This document shows positions 39,918-49,665 of a DNA stretch of 64,000 bases, piece by piece (the stretch's first letter is position 1; each line of letters opens with the position of its first letter). The notes under the pieces are model-generated. The model was given only the letters and a program-made list of their open reading frames with translations. It had not been told where the DNA came from and made no database searches. The stretch spans positions 44,958 to 108,957 of the forward strand of contig JALHNH010000020.1 in NCBI GenBank assembly GCA_022843625.1. The letters run 5' to 3'. A program made the translations under genes and the position numbers. This DNA comes from Bryobacter sp. (GTDB lineage Bacteria; Acidobacteriota; Terriglobia; Bryobacterales; Bryobacteraceae).

Positions 39918-42900
39918 TTAGAACTCGTAGCGGAGGGCGAACTGCATAACGCGGGCGTCAGCTGCGGCGGTGAACTGGCCGAAGTTGGCGGGCTGCGTCA
40001 GGTTGAGCGACAGGGTGGTGAAGTTTACGTTGTTGAATGCGTTGAAGGCTTCTGCACGGAACTGCAGAGTGTGTCCTTCAAAGGGCATCTTGAAACGTTT
40101 GCCTACCGAGATGTCGAAGTTGGTGGAGCCGGCGGCGCGGACGATGCCACGTTCGCCAGTGGTGCCGGGGTATTGGCCCTGGAAGGAGCTAATGACGTTG
40201 GTGTTCTGGAAGACCGAAGGGTTGCCGTTCTGGTTGAAGGTAACACCCTGAACCGGAGAGGGGGCACCCGGCTTACGAACAGCCAGCGCAGAGTTGAGGT
40301 AATTGGTGGGGTAGACACCGCCGTTGGTGATGTCTTGCGGGAGGCCCGAGCGGAAGCGACCGAGCATCGAGAGCTGCCAGCCACCGATTGCCTGATCGAC
40401 CCAGGGGTTGGCAGAGTTCAAGAACTTCTTGCCTTTGCCGAAGGGGAGTTCGACGACGGTGTTCATGGTGGCGTTATGACGGATGTCAAAGCTGGCGACG
40501 CCGTAGGAACCTCTTGGGTTAAAGGCATCCTGGATGACGCTGCCGCCTGCACCACTGGTGGCATCGCCGATGGCAGATTCGTTGCCGGAGGCGATGTCGA
40601 ATGCGTGAGAGAGGGTGTAGTTAAAGTCGAAGCCCCAGCCCTTATCGAGGGCACGGCGGACGACCAGGTTACCAGCGTGATAGCTGGCGTTTGAGGCGTT
40701 GGTCCAGACGGTCATACCGGCGGCCTGGTTGGCAAAGAAGGTGTTGCAACCGGTGACCGAGATGCAGCGACCGTTGGCACGGCGAACGCGATCCATGTCA
40801 TTCAATGCGTCGAGATCGCTACCGGCGTAGGTGCCGTATACGGTGTTGAAGTAGTTTGCCGTGGCGCTGCCGGTGAAGCTTAGATTGGCTGCGCCTGGGA
40901 ACATGTTTTCAAAGTAGGGAACCTGACCGACAAGGCTGGGGTTGGCACGAACCTGAGCAGGGGTTACGCCCTTGAGGAAGAGGTCATAAAGGACGCCGCT
41001 GGCTTCGGTCCAGGTCTGACCGGACTTGGGATCTTTCAAGTTGGTGAGAGGCTGTGAGTAATCCTGACGGAGAAGGCCCTTGCGTGAGAGACGACCGACG
41101 TAGCCGACTTCGACGACGAGGTTCTTGGGGAGGGGCCGTGTGTAGGAAAGGTTGAGCGGGAGCGAGTAGGGGGCAACCAGGCTGGGATTGACACCGGAGA
41201 AGCTGGTGAAGCCGCCCACGATGGTGGGAGGCGTAAAGGGCATGCCGCCTGATGGAGCTGCGGGCAGTGCCGGGAGGTTGTTGCCGTTGTATCGAGTCGA
41301 AGTGGTGAAGTTGGTGTTGGCAAGCTGCGTGACCTGCGTTGCCAGACCGGGCGAACCAGAACCGGCGAAGGTGACGGCCATCTGATTGCCGTAGCGATCG
41401 TAGAGGATACCAGCGCCTGCGCGCAGGACGCTGCCTTTGCCAAGAATGGTGGTGACGATGTTGTCGCCCTCTGGTGCCCAGGCAACGGAGAGACGAGGTG
41501 CGAAGTTATTCAGATCGCGACCATAGTAACCACTCTTGCCGTTCTTGGGGCCAGAGAGATCGTAGGTGAGCGAAGCGAGCGGGTTGGCGAAGCTGGGGAT
41601 GCCAAGAGCCTGACCACCAGCGCGATTGGCGAAGTATTGATCGAGGGGCTGGGTAGGATTGACCTGAACACCATTCTTCTCATAGGGATTGGTGTAGATG
41701 CCGTAACGGAGGCCAGCGGTGACGGTCAAGCTGCGGGAGAGCTTGAAGGTGTCCTGAGCGTAGAACTCATATTCGTTGGAACCGAAGACGCGGGGAATGG
41801 GCTGACCGAAAGGAATGGCCTTACCGTCGCGACCGAAGTTATAGGTTCCGCTGTACTGATTGATGATGCCGAAGAGCGGCCCCATGGCGTTCTGCACCGG
41901 GGTTGCTTCTGTGAGGCGGAGAGAATTGTCGCCGTAGAGCGGCCGGATGAAGGCATTGATGGAATCGGTGATATCTGCACCCAGGCCAGCGAGTGTATTG
42001 CGGCTAAAGCTGTAAGCCGGAAAGGACGTAGCAAAGGAGGCGCGATCGTTTGTGTTGAGACGGATGTTCACACCAAACTGAACGGTGTGTTTGCCTTTGG
42101 TCCAGGTGGCGTCGTCGACGAAATTGTGAACCGGGGCAATGCGATTCAGGGCGCGCGGGAAGCTGGTGTCCGGGTTTGCAAAGTAGAAGCCGAGCGAGGG
42201 GCCGTTAGCACCGGTAACAACGTTCTTGAGGCGTGTGTAGCCATAGTTGAAGGTGTTAACGAGAGTAGGAGTGACAACTGTGGTGTAGCGAGCCGAGAAA
42301 CCCTTGGATTGGTCTACACGCTGAGCCTGTGAGGGGAGGCCTGGGAACTGGGCGAGTACATCATCTTCTGAATTGTCGGCCAGTGTGCCGCGAAGACTGA
42401 GGGTGTGCCTGCCAGATTTGTCGAGGTTGAAATCGTTCTTAAGGACGTAGGTGCGGTAGTTCAGCTTCTTCGGTGCGTTGAAGCGGAGGATTGAGAAGTT
42501 GAGGCCGCGGTCGGCAGAAGAGGCAGGATCATTGCCGACAGGATACTTCTTGAAGATGTCGAGCATGGTCTGATTGACGCCAATGCCGAGCGGATCGATC
42601 TGGCGGATCTGGGTTGGGGTGAGCTGGCCGATGGAACCGTTGCTCATGCGGAACTGGACGATGCCCTGCTTGTAGGTTTCTGAGGGGACGATGCGGTTGA
42701 CGCCGACGGCGGTGGCGTCTTTGCGGTCTTCCCAGTTGGCGAAGAAGAAGACACGGTCTTTGATGATGCGGCCACCAAGAGAGGCGCCGTACTGGTTGCG
42801 GATCAGGTTTTCGCGGGCGATGCCGGCGCGGTTGGAGAACCAGTTGTTGGCGGCGGTCTTGACGTTGCGGTGGAACTCATAGAGAGAGCCGTGGAAGGCG

Positions 42901-43589
42901 TTGGAACCGGACTTGGTGACGAGGGAGACCTGACCACCAGAGGAGCGGCCCTGATCTGCGCCGACACCGGCGACGGTGGTACGGAATTCCTGTACAGAAT
43001 CGAGCGGCACGGGAAGGACGGAGCTGAAGCCTGAAGTTGCACCTTGTGGATCGTTGACGTCGACGCCGTCGAGGGTGACGTTGTTTTGATCGCGCTTGGC
43101 ACCGGCGACTTCGCCGGTTGGGGTTACGCCGGGTTGCAGGCTGAGGAGATCGACGACGTTGCGGGTAAGAAGCGGCAACTGGCGGATCTGAAGTTCGGTG
43201 AAGGGGTTACCAACCGAGGCGTTCTGGGTATTGACAGCAGGAGTTTCTGCGACAACGTTGATGGACTCGGAGACTTGGCCAATTTCGAGTTTGAGGTCGA
43301 GGGTGGCGGGAGTGTTGATCTGGAGGCGGATCTGCTGAGCGCTCGATTTAAAGCCGGGCTTCTGCACTTCGAGGCGATAGTTGCCAGGGGGAAGTTGCGG
43401 GAAGCTGTAGGTGCCGGTAGCGCTCGAAACGCCCCGGCGGGAAACTGCTGTTTCCTGGTTGGATATGGAAATAACGGCGTCGGGTATGGTGGCACCTTGT
43501 TGGTCCGATACCGTGCCCTGGAGGGAACTGGATTGCGCAAATAGCGTGGCACTGCTGACGAGCAGCAGAGAGACGACGAGTCTGTTCAT
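39918..43589 (-). CDS. Oar-like TonB-dependent receptor with carboxypeptidase-regulatory domain
   Basis: 1223 residues with a signal peptide (LVVSLLLVSSATLFAQ). Residues 22-105 are a carboxypeptidase D-regulatory-like/CarboxypepD_reg domain (LQGTVSDQQGATIPDAVISI, SFPQLPPGNYRLEV). A plug follows (about 110-240: RNVVDLLSLQPGV, NVTLDGVDVND, GGQVSLVTKSGSN). The rest is a large outer-membrane barrel ending in FALRYEF, with the terminal Phe used as an assembly signal. This is the TonB-dependent receptor type abundant in Acidobacteria, thought to import oligosaccharides or other large substrates. An inverted-repeat-containing AT-rich tract lies before its start. The specific ligand is not deducible. 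Confidence 0.92.
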   Translation of the reverse strand: MNRLVVSLLLVSSATLFAQSSSLQGTVSDQQGATIPDAVISISNQETAVSRRGVSSATGTYSFPQLPPGNYRLEVQKPGFKSSAQQIRLQINTPATLDLKLEIGQVSESINVVAETPAVNTQNASVGNPFTELQIRQLPLLTRNVVDLLSLQPGVTPTGEVAGAKRDQNNVTLDGVDVNDPQGATSGFSSVLPVPLDSVQEFRTTVAGVGADQGRSSGGQVSLVTKSGSNAFHGSLYEFHRNVKTAANNWFSNRAGIARENLIRNQYGASLGGRIIKDRVFFFANWEDRKDATAVGVNRIVPSETYKQGIVQFRMSNGSIGQLTPTQIRQIDPLGIGVNQTMLDIFKKYPVGNDPASSADRGLNFSILRFNAPKKLNYRTYVLKNDFNLDKSGRHTLSLRGTLADNSEDDVLAQFPGLPSQAQRVDQSKGFSARYTTVVTPTLVNTFNYGYTRLKNVVTGANGPSLGFYFANPDTSFPRALNRIAPVHNFVDDATWTKGKHTVQFGVNIRLNTNDRASFATSFPAYSFSRNTLAGLGADITDSINAFIRPLYGDNSLRLTEATPVQNAMGPLFGIINQYSGTYNFGRDGKAIPFGQPIPRVFGSNEYEFYAQDTFKLSRSLTVTAGLRYGIYTNPYEKNGVQVNPTQPLDQYFANRAGGQALGIPSFANPLASLTYDLSGPKNGKSGYYGRDLNNFAPRLSVAWAPEGDNIVTTILGKGSVLRAGAGILYDRYGNQMAVTFAGSGSPGLATQVTQLANTNFTTSTRYNGNNLPALPAAPSGGMPFTPPTIVGGFTSFSGVNPSLVAPYSLPLNLSYTRPLPKNLVVEVGYVGRLSRKGLLRQDYSQPLTNLKDPKSGQTWTEASGVLYDLFLKGVTPAQVRANPSLVGQVPYFENMFPGAANLSFTGSATANYFNTVYGTYAGSDLDALNDMDRVRRANGRCISVTGCNTFFANQAAGMTVWTNASNASYHAGNLVVRRALDKGWGFDFNYTLSHAFDIASGNESAIGDATSGAGGSVIQDAFNPRGSYGVASFDIRHNATMNTVVELPFGKGKKFLNSANPWVDQAIGGWQLSMLGRFRSGLPQDITNGGVYPTNYLNSALAVRKPGAPSPVQGVTFNQNGNPSVFQNTNVISSFQGQYPGTTGERGIVRAAGSTNFDISVGKRFKMPFEGHTLQFRAEAFNAFNNVNFTTLSLNLTQPANFGQFTAAADARVMQFALRYEF

Positions 43590-43686
43590 AAGACACTACC
43601 CCTGAATGATTTTGTTTTTGTTTTTTTTGAACGACTGGTTCAGTGCCCCGGACGGAGGGGTAGTTATTACCGGATGTGGATCGCAG

Positions 43687-45225
43687 CTAGGCGATCAGAT
43701 CGTGAAGGACATTGCCGCTGACATCGGTGAGACGGAAATCCCGGCCGCTGTAACGGTAAGTAAGCTTGGTATGGTCGATGCCCATGAGATGCAGGATCGT
43801 TGCATGGATATCGTGGACATGGACTGGTTTTTCGACGGCCTTGAAGCCGAAGTCGTCGGTGGCCCCGTAGATGGAACCGCCCTTGACTGCGCCACCGGCC
43901 AACCACATGGTGAAGCCGAATGGATTGTGGTCGCGGCCGCGCTTGACGTTGCCGCCACCGCCGCCAACTTCGCGGACAGGAGTGCGACCAAATTCGGATC
44001 CACACACAACAAGAGTGTCTTTCCAGAGGCCGCGGCTTTTTAGATCCTTGATGACGGCAGCAAAGGCCTGATCGGAATTCTTGGCATTGACCTTGTGGGC
44101 CATGATGTCGCCGTGTGCGTCCCAGGGGTCGCCCTTGGCGTAATAGACCTGAGTCATGCGAACGCCTTTTTCGGCGAGTCGGACGGCGGTGAGGCAACCA
44201 CGCGCAGTTGAGCCGGGGCCATAGAGCTTCTGGGTGGCTTCCGATTCCTTGCGGATGTCGAAGACTTCGGGCGCTTCGGTCTGCATTCGGTAGGCGGTTT
44301 CCATCGACTTGAGGACGGCTTCTACCTGCGCGTCAGAGCCTTCGCGGGCGCGCTTGAGGTCTTCCATTTTGGTCAGCAGGTCGATTTCGCGGCGCTGTTC
44401 GGTGAGCTCAAACTTGGGGTTGTTGACGTAGGAGATGAGCTTCTTCGGGTCGAAAGATTTTTCAACCACGACCTTCTTCTCCGGCTTCTTCATCTCTTTG
44501 CCGTCTTTGTCCTTGGTTGGCATTTCAGCTTCCATGGGCTCGGGTGGCGCATTGGGGTTGGTCTGGATCTTATCCGAGATAAAGGTTCCCTGATTGATGG
44601 CTGGGAGGAAGCCGTTGGACCAGAGCGGAGGGCCGACAGTCGACGGCAGGTCAGGGCAAAGAACCACGTAGCCAGGGAGATTCTGATTGTCTGTACCAAG
44701 GCCATAGGTGAGCCAGGCACCGAGGGAAGGACGGCCGGCCTGATTGGCGCCGGTGTTCATCATGAGGCAGCTTGGTTCGTGGTTGGGGATCTCGGTGTGA
44801 ACAGAGCGGACCCAGGCGATGTCGTCGGCGACTTCGCCAAGATTGGGCCAGAGTTCAGAGATGTCCATGCCGGACTGGCCGTACTTCTTAAAGGTGAAGG
44901 GGGAGCGCATGAGCTCGCCGGTTTTGCGTTCGGTCTTGACTTCGCCACCGGGCATTGGCTTGCCGTCGTACTTGTCGAGGGCGGGCTTGGGGTCGAAGCT
45001 ATCGATGGTGGAGAGCCCACCATTCATGAAGAGGAAGATGATGCGCTTGACCCGCTGGGGGTGATCGAGCTTATAGCCAACGCTACCGTCAGGAGTGGCC
45101 AGGGCGCCTGCAGCACTGAGCGAATTGTTCACCATGCCGGCGAAGGCCATCATACCGAAGCCGTTGCCGACACGACGGAGAGCTTCGCGGCGAGTTGTTG
45201 GGTTGTTTGACTTATGCGATGACAT
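43687..45225 (-). CDS. DUF1501 family protein, Tat signal
   Basis: 512 residues. The N-terminus has a twin-arginine signal (TTRREALRRVGNGFGMMAFAG). The body is a sulfatase/alkaline-phosphatase-like fold of the DUF1501 family: IIFLFMNGGLSTIDSFDPKPALDKYDGKP, AWVRSVHTEIPNHEPSCLMMNTG, VVCGSEFGRTPVREVGGGGGNVKRGRDHNPFGFTMWLAGG and the C-terminal DIHATILHLMGIDHTKL. Its function in Acidobacteria and Planctomycetes is unknown. It lies 12 bases after the DUF1549/DUF1553 cytochrome gene, the standard genomic partnership, so the two probably act together in the periplasm on a carbohydrate or sulfate ester. Confidence 0.88.
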   Translation of the reverse strand: MSSHKSNNPTTRREALRRVGNGFGMMAFAGMVNNSLSAAGALATPDGSVGYKLDHPQRVKRIIFLFMNGGLSTIDSFDPKPALDKYDGKPMPGGEVKTERKTGELMRSPFTFKKYGQSGMDISELWPNLGEVADDIAWVRSVHTEIPNHEPSCLMMNTGANQAGRPSLGAWLTYGLGTDNQNLPGYVVLCPDLPSTVGPPLWSNGFLPAINQGTFISDKIQTNPNAPPEPMEAEMPTKDKDGKEMKKPEKKVVVEKSFDPKKLISYVNNPKFELTEQRREIDLLTKMEDLKRAREGSDAQVEAVLKSMETAYRMQTEAPEVFDIRKESEATQKLYGPGSTARGCLTAVRLAEKGVRMTQVYYAKGDPWDAHGDIMAHKVNAKNSDQAFAAVIKDLKSRGLWKDTLVVCGSEFGRTPVREVGGGGGNVKRGRDHNPFGFTMWLAGGAVKGGSIYGATDDFGFKAVEKPVHVHDIHATILHLMGIDHTKLTYRYSGRDFRLTDVSGNVLHDLIA

Positions 45226-45237
45226 TATGACTCTCTC

Positions 45238-48200
45238 TTAGTTGATGAACAGGAACTCGCTCGAGCTGAGCAGAACTTTGGCATAACGTCCCCAGATGGA
45301 GGGTTCGTAAACGACAGGCTTTTCTTCGCGAGAAGGACCACCTCGCATACCGCCCATCATGCCCATACCGAAGGGGTTGTCGCCCATGGCAGGAGGAGGA
45401 GCATCGGCTGCTGCTGGGGCAGCTTCTTCAGCGGCAGGCATCTCTACTTTGGCTGCGACAGTGGTGGGTGCGCCGTCCGTCTTGGAGACTTCAGGAGGAG
45501 GGCCACCGGGGCCGCCAGGACCACCGGGGCCGCGTCCGCGACGCATACCTTCTGGAGCTGGCTTCTCTTTTTCCTTCTTCTTGCGCTCTTCGTAGGAGAG
45601 CATTGGCTCGCTCTTGATGTACTCGATGCCAAGCTTGATTTCTTCTTCAGAGGCATCGCGACCATAGATGACCTGGAAGAGCTTCTTCACGCGGGCCCGA
45701 TTGTCGACTTCAGGCATTACACGCTTGGCCAATTCTTCAGCTTCGATTTGCATGAAGTCGCTATTAAGCAGGAAGAGGCGTTGCAGCGGAACGGTTGTGG
45801 TGAAGCGCTTCTCGGCGCTGATGGATGGCGATGGGAAATCAAAGAGTTGGAGATACTCATCCATCTTGTAGCGGCTGACTTTACCGTAAACGGTGCGGCG
45901 GAGGAAGCTGGGCTTCAGTTCGCCGGATGGGCCGCCGAGGCTGGGATCGAGATTTCCGGAGACGTACATGACCGAGTCGCGGAGCTGTTCGGCGTCGAGA
46001 CGCTTCTTCTCGTAGCGCCAGTAGAGGCGATTGGAAGAATCTTTGGCGTAGTTGGTGGCTTCGTTTTCGCTGGCGAGCTGATAGACCGAGCTCAGCATGA
46101 TTTCCTTGTGGAGCTTCTTGATCGACTGGCCGTTCGAAACGAAGTTGGCGGCCAGGTATTCGAGGAGTTCCGGGTTGGTGGGGCGTTCGCCGGTGATGCC
46201 AAAGTTACTTGGGGTATCCACCAGACCTGAACTGAAGTGGCCTTTCCAGATTCGATTGACGATGACGCGTGAATTGATAGGCTGCTTGACGATGGCTTCG
46301 GCGAGTTCGAGGCGACCACTGCCGGATTTGATGGGCTGAGGATCACCCGGAGACAGAACACTCAGGAAGTGGCGGGGCACCTGATCGCCCAGCTGAAGCG
46401 GGTCGCCACGCAGGGCCAGCGGCAGCTCTGAGATCTGATCGAGAGGCTTGTCCTTGATGCCGTGCAGATAAGGATAGTAGGGTTCAAGCTTCTTGCGAGC
46501 TTCTTCAACATCCTTACGGATGGTGGCGAGCTGGGCTTGAGATTCAGAGCCTACGCGGCTCTCAAGGCCCCAGCCACGGAAGGCGAGAACGCCGGGCTTG
46601 CCCATGCGATTTCCCATTTCCATCATCACGTTCGGGTCTTCGGCGTCGGTCAGTTCACGCTGGAAGATTTCGGTATAGAAGTTGTTCTGCTCGTCAGAGA
46701 GATTCTTGAGACGGAGACCGCAGCCGGGGCAGAAGTCGTCGTTGGTGACGAAGTTGGAAGGCTTGCTGGTGCGCTTCTTCGGCTTGGTGCCTTCGAGGGC
46801 TTTGTCGGCGATTACTTTGTTTTCGGCATCGAGTTCGTTGCGGGCCAGCAGGACGGCAACAGCGTCTTCCTGGAATTTATCAGCCAGTTTTTTGGCTTCA
46901 GGAGCGGCAGGGGCGGGCTTCTTCATCATGGCTTGCCAGGCATCCTTGTTGGGATACTTTTTCTGCGGCTTGGCCATGTATTTGATCCAGCGCTCGAGGA
47001 TCTCGTAGTCCAGTTTGCGGGATTCGACGACGTTGCCAATCTCCATCTTTCTGGGGCCGGTTACGTCAAAGACACCTTGCAGATAGTTGGAGGTTTCAAA
47101 CACCAGGGACTGGGCAAGGGCTTTGCCCAGGTTGGCCTGCATCTCGCCCATCATCTTTTGCTTCTGGTCGATTTGGTCTTCGATCTTCTTAAAGTCGTCG
47201 ACGACGCTCTTCGGGGCTAGCGGATATTCTTCGTAGGTGACGTTGGAGAAGATGCCGGCGAGAGCGTAATAGTCAGTCTGGGGGATGGGATCGTACTTGT
47301 GGTCGTGGCAGCGGGCGCAGGCAACGGTCAAACCGAGGAAGCCTCGGGAGACAACGTCGACACGGTCATGACGCTCGTCGGCGCGGGTGACTTCGGTTGA
47401 GCCGTTGTCGTAATACCAAGGGCCGAGGCCTATGAAGCCAGTGCCGGGGAGAGTCTTATGGCGCACTTTCTCGTCGAGAAGATCACCGGCGATTTGCGAC
47501 TTCACAAAGAGGTCGTAGGGCATGTCGTCGTTGAAGGACTGGATGACCCAATCGCGATAGACATAAGCGTTGGGATAAGGATTGTAACCGCGACGCATAG
47601 GGTCGAGGCTACGGTAATCGTCTTCGCCGTAGCGCGCGACATCAAGCCAAACGCGGCCCCAGCGTTCGCCGTAGTGGGGCGAGGCGAGGAGCTTGTCGAT
47701 GATCTTGGAGTAGGCGTCGGGCGAGGTGTCCTTGAGGAAAGCCTGGATTTCTTCGTAGCTTGGAGGGAGGCCGGTCAGGTCGAGGTAGGCGCGGCGGATC
47801 AGGTCGGTGCGGGTGGCGAAGCGAACTGGCTTCAGGTTTTCTTTTTCGAGCTTAGAGAGAACGAAGCGGTCGATGTTGGTGCGGCCCCATTTTGCGTCTT
47901 TGACGGTGGGGAGGTCAGGCTGCTTGAGCGGCAGCATGGACCAGAACTTCTTTTGTTCCGGAAAAATCACGAACTTCCCATTAACTTTGGCAGCGGTGGG
48001 GATGGCTTTGGGCCATACTGCACCGGCTTTGACCCAGGAAGTGAGGGCTTCAATTTCGGCATCCTTGAGCTTGTTGCCCAAGGGCATGCGGAACTTGGGA
48101 TCGGGGTCGGCGTGACGGATGGCAAGGATCAGGGCGCTTTTGTCGGGATCGCCCGCAGTGATGGCAGCACCACGTTTGGAGCCACCCTTGAGCATGGCTT

Positions 48201-48372
48201 CGGCGCTATCGAGCCGCAGACCACCCATGGCCGTATTGGTGTGGCAACTGAAGCAGTTGTTGACCAGGATGGGCCTGATTTTATTTTCGAAGAATTCTGG
48301 CGTGTTGGGGCTTTGCGCGGAGGCGCATACAGCTAAAAAGAGCGCGTTGCAGAACAGCTTGCCTATTTTCAT
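45238..48372 (-). CDS. PSD1-type protein: cytochrome c plus DUF1549 and DUF1553
   Basis: 1044 residues with a signal peptide (LFLAVCASAQ). A haem-binding PSCyt1 domain has CFSCH (Cys40, Cys43, His44). DUF1549 (about 165-375) contains a second motif, CARCHDH. A middle insert has a CPGCGLRL zinc-like pair. DUF1553 (about 735-990) has LAEAIVKQPINSRVIVNRIWKGHF and FGITGERPTNPELLEYLA. A Gly/Pro-rich low-complexity stretch (about 955-985) precedes the C-terminus. These proteins are characteristic of Planctomycetes and Acidobacteria and are always next to DUF1501; they are thought to couple electron transfer to polymer oxidation. No Shine-Dalgarno is obvious. Confidence 0.9.
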   Translation of the reverse strand: MKIGKLFCNALFLAVCASAQSPNTPEFFENKIRPILVNNCFSCHTNTAMGGLRLDSAEAMLKGGSKRGAAITAGDPDKSALILAIRHADPDPKFRMPLGNKLKDAEIEALTSWVKAGAVWPKAIPTAAKVNGKFVIFPEQKKFWSMLPLKQPDLPTVKDAKWGRTNIDRFVLSKLEKENLKPVRFATRTDLIRRAYLDLTGLPPSYEEIQAFLKDTSPDAYSKIIDKLLASPHYGERWGRVWLDVARYGEDDYRSLDPMRRGYNPYPNAYVYRDWVIQSFNDDMPYDLFVKSQIAGDLLDEKVRHKTLPGTGFIGLGPWYYDNGSTEVTRADERHDRVDVVSRGFLGLTVACARCHDHKYDPIPQTDYYALAGIFSNVTYEEYPLAPKSVVDDFKKIEDQIDQKQKMMGEMQANLGKALAQSLVFETSNYLQGVFDVTGPRKMEIGNVVESRKLDYEILERWIKYMAKPQKKYPNKDAWQAMMKKPAPAAPEAKKLADKFQEDAVAVLLARNELDAENKVIADKALEGTKPKKRTSKPSNFVTNDDFCPGCGLRLKNLSDEQNNFYTEIFQRELTDAEDPNVMMEMGNRMGKPGVLAFRGWGLESRVGSESQAQLATIRKDVEEARKKLEPYYPYLHGIKDKPLDQISELPLALRGDPLQLGDQVPRHFLSVLSPGDPQPIKSGSGRLELAEAIVKQPINSRVIVNRIWKGHFSSGLVDTPSNFGITGERPTNPELLEYLAANFVSNGQSIKKLHKEIMLSSVYQLASENEATNYAKDSSNRLYWRYEKKRLDAEQLRDSVMYVSGNLDPSLGGPSGELKPSFLRRTVYGKVSRYKMDEYLQLFDFPSPSISAEKRFTTTVPLQRLFLLNSDFMQIEAEELAKRVMPEVDNRARVKKLFQVIYGRDASEEEIKLGIEYIKSEPMLSYEERKKKEKEKPAPEGMRRGRGPGGPGGPGGPPPEVSKTDGAPTTVAAKVEMPAAEEAAPAAADAPPPAMGDNPFGMGMMGGMRGGPSREEKPVVYEPSIWGRYAKVLLSSSEFLFIN

Positions 48373-48528
48373 TACGGACCGTTTCGATTCCCAGACTTTC
48401 AGATATTGTATCGAGGATACTGCTAGCGCGACGGGGCTTAAACGGATGAATGGACGGGATCAACAGGTGAGACAACAAGGCTCAGAAACCAAGTACGTTC
48501 CTCAAGTTATAGCGATTTTCATTGCAAT

Positions 48529-48557
48529 TTGTCAATCTCCCGCAGTAACGCTATACT
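48529..48557 (+). promoter_or_regulatory. strong sigma-70-type promoter of the YncE-like gene
   Basis: TTGTCA (48529-48534), exactly 17 bases, TATACT (48552-48557). Initiation near 48564 leaves a leader of about 68 bases. It lies in the 259-base divergent gap 48373-48631, which holds no other feature I can name. Confidence 0.7.
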
Positions 48558-48631
48558 CACGTTTTGGCCTCGATTGCCCTTTCATTCCTTGTTGCGAATC
48601 CGTTTGAAATTTATTTTTTGGTGAGGTTCTA

Positions 48632-49639
48632 ATGCGGTTCCGCTTAGTTGTTTTTTTGTTGCCGGTGCTTTTGCTTGGGAAGGAAAAAGAGAAGCCGGGC
48701 AAGAATCCCGCCTGGCCTCCCAAAGCTGGCATCAAGACGCCTGGAATTCAAGTCCCATTTGCGAATTTGAAGGCTGAGGCGGACCTGGCACTCGAGGCCG
48801 CGCCAGGATGGTTGATGGCGGATGGGCAGACGATTTTGTTGCCCGTTGGCGACAAGGGCTCAATTGCAAGGATTGGGAATCGCGACAACAAATTGATGGA
48901 AGCATGGAAGGGATTCGAGGCACCGTGTGGTGGTGCGGTTTCGGCCTTTCAAAGCCTCTGGGTGCCTGACTGCAAGAAGCAATCGATTGCCCGTGTGGAC
49001 AGCAAGACCGGTAAAGTGACGGCGACGGCTGGTGTTGGAGTGGGCAAGGCGAAGCTGGCGATTGCGGCCAATGCCGATAGCGTGTTTGTGCTGAGCGATG
49101 AGAAGGGGACTTTGTCTCGTATCGACCCGTCGGACAACCGCGTGGTGAGTGAACTGCGTCTTGGGCCCAGCTGCAATACGGTGCAGTTTGAGCAAGATGC
49201 ACTCTGGGTGAGTTGCCCTGCAGAGAACCGTCTGTTGCGAATCGACGCAAAGGCGAATCTGGTAGACAAACGAATTGAGGTGGCTCAGGAGCCTATTTCA
49301 GTTGCCTTTGGTGAGGGTCACCTGTGGGTGCTGGGCAACAAGGACGGCAAGGTATCCAAGGTTGACCCGAAGACGTTCAAAGTGGTTGCTACGGTGGAGA
49401 CGGGTGTGCCCATGGGCAATGGCAGCCTGGCCTTTGGAGACGGCTTTGTGTGGGTGACTGCCTCCGGTTATCCGCTAACAAAGATCGATGCCAAGACCGA
49501 CAAGGTAGTGCAGCAGTTTGCCGGTGAGGGTGGAGGACTGGTGCGCTTTGTGAGCGGTTCTGTATGGCTGATGCACAGCGGCAAGGCGAGCGTTTCGCGG
49601 TTTGACCCGAAGCGGATTGCCGCCACTTTGCCTGACTAG
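48632..49639 (+). CDS. secreted YncE/Vgb-like beta-propeller protein
   Basis: 335 residues with a lipoprotein-less signal peptide (FRLVVFLLPVLLLGKEKE). The body has about seven blades of the YncE/virginiamycin-B-lyase-like type: ALWVSCPAENRLLRIDAKANLV, HLWVLGNKDGKVSKVDPKTFKVVATV, FVWVTASGYPLTKIDAKTDKVV and GSVWLMHSGKASVSRFDP. The His and Glu residues needed for Vgb lyase activity are not evident, so a binding role is more likely. It is preceded by a GAGGT ribosome site and a good promoter, and is divergent from the PSD1 operon. Confidence 0.78.
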   Translation: MRFRLVVFLLPVLLLGKEKEKPGKNPAWPPKAGIKTPGIQVPFANLKAEADLALEAAPGWLMADGQTILLPVGDKGSIARIGNRDNKLMEAWKGFEAPCGGAVSAFQSLWVPDCKKQSIARVDSKTGKVTATAGVGVGKAKLAIAANADSVFVLSDEKGTLSRIDPSDNRVVSELRLGPSCNTVQFEQDALWVSCPAENRLLRIDAKANLVDKRIEVAQEPISVAFGEGHLWVLGNKDGKVSKVDPKTFKVVATVETGVPMGNGSLAFGDGFVWVTASGYPLTKIDAKTDKVVQQFAGEGGGLVRFVSGSVWLMHSGKASVSRFDPKRIAATLPD

Positions 49640-49657
49640 CTTGTGGGTTGGTATGCT
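49628..49657 (+). promoter_or_regulatory. promoter of the VPS10/BNR gene
   Basis: TTGCCT (49628-49633), an 18-base spacer and TATGCT (49652-49657), eight bases before the ATG at 49666. The -35 lies in the final codons of the YncE-like gene. Confidence 0.4.
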
Positions 49658-49665
49658 CGTCAATC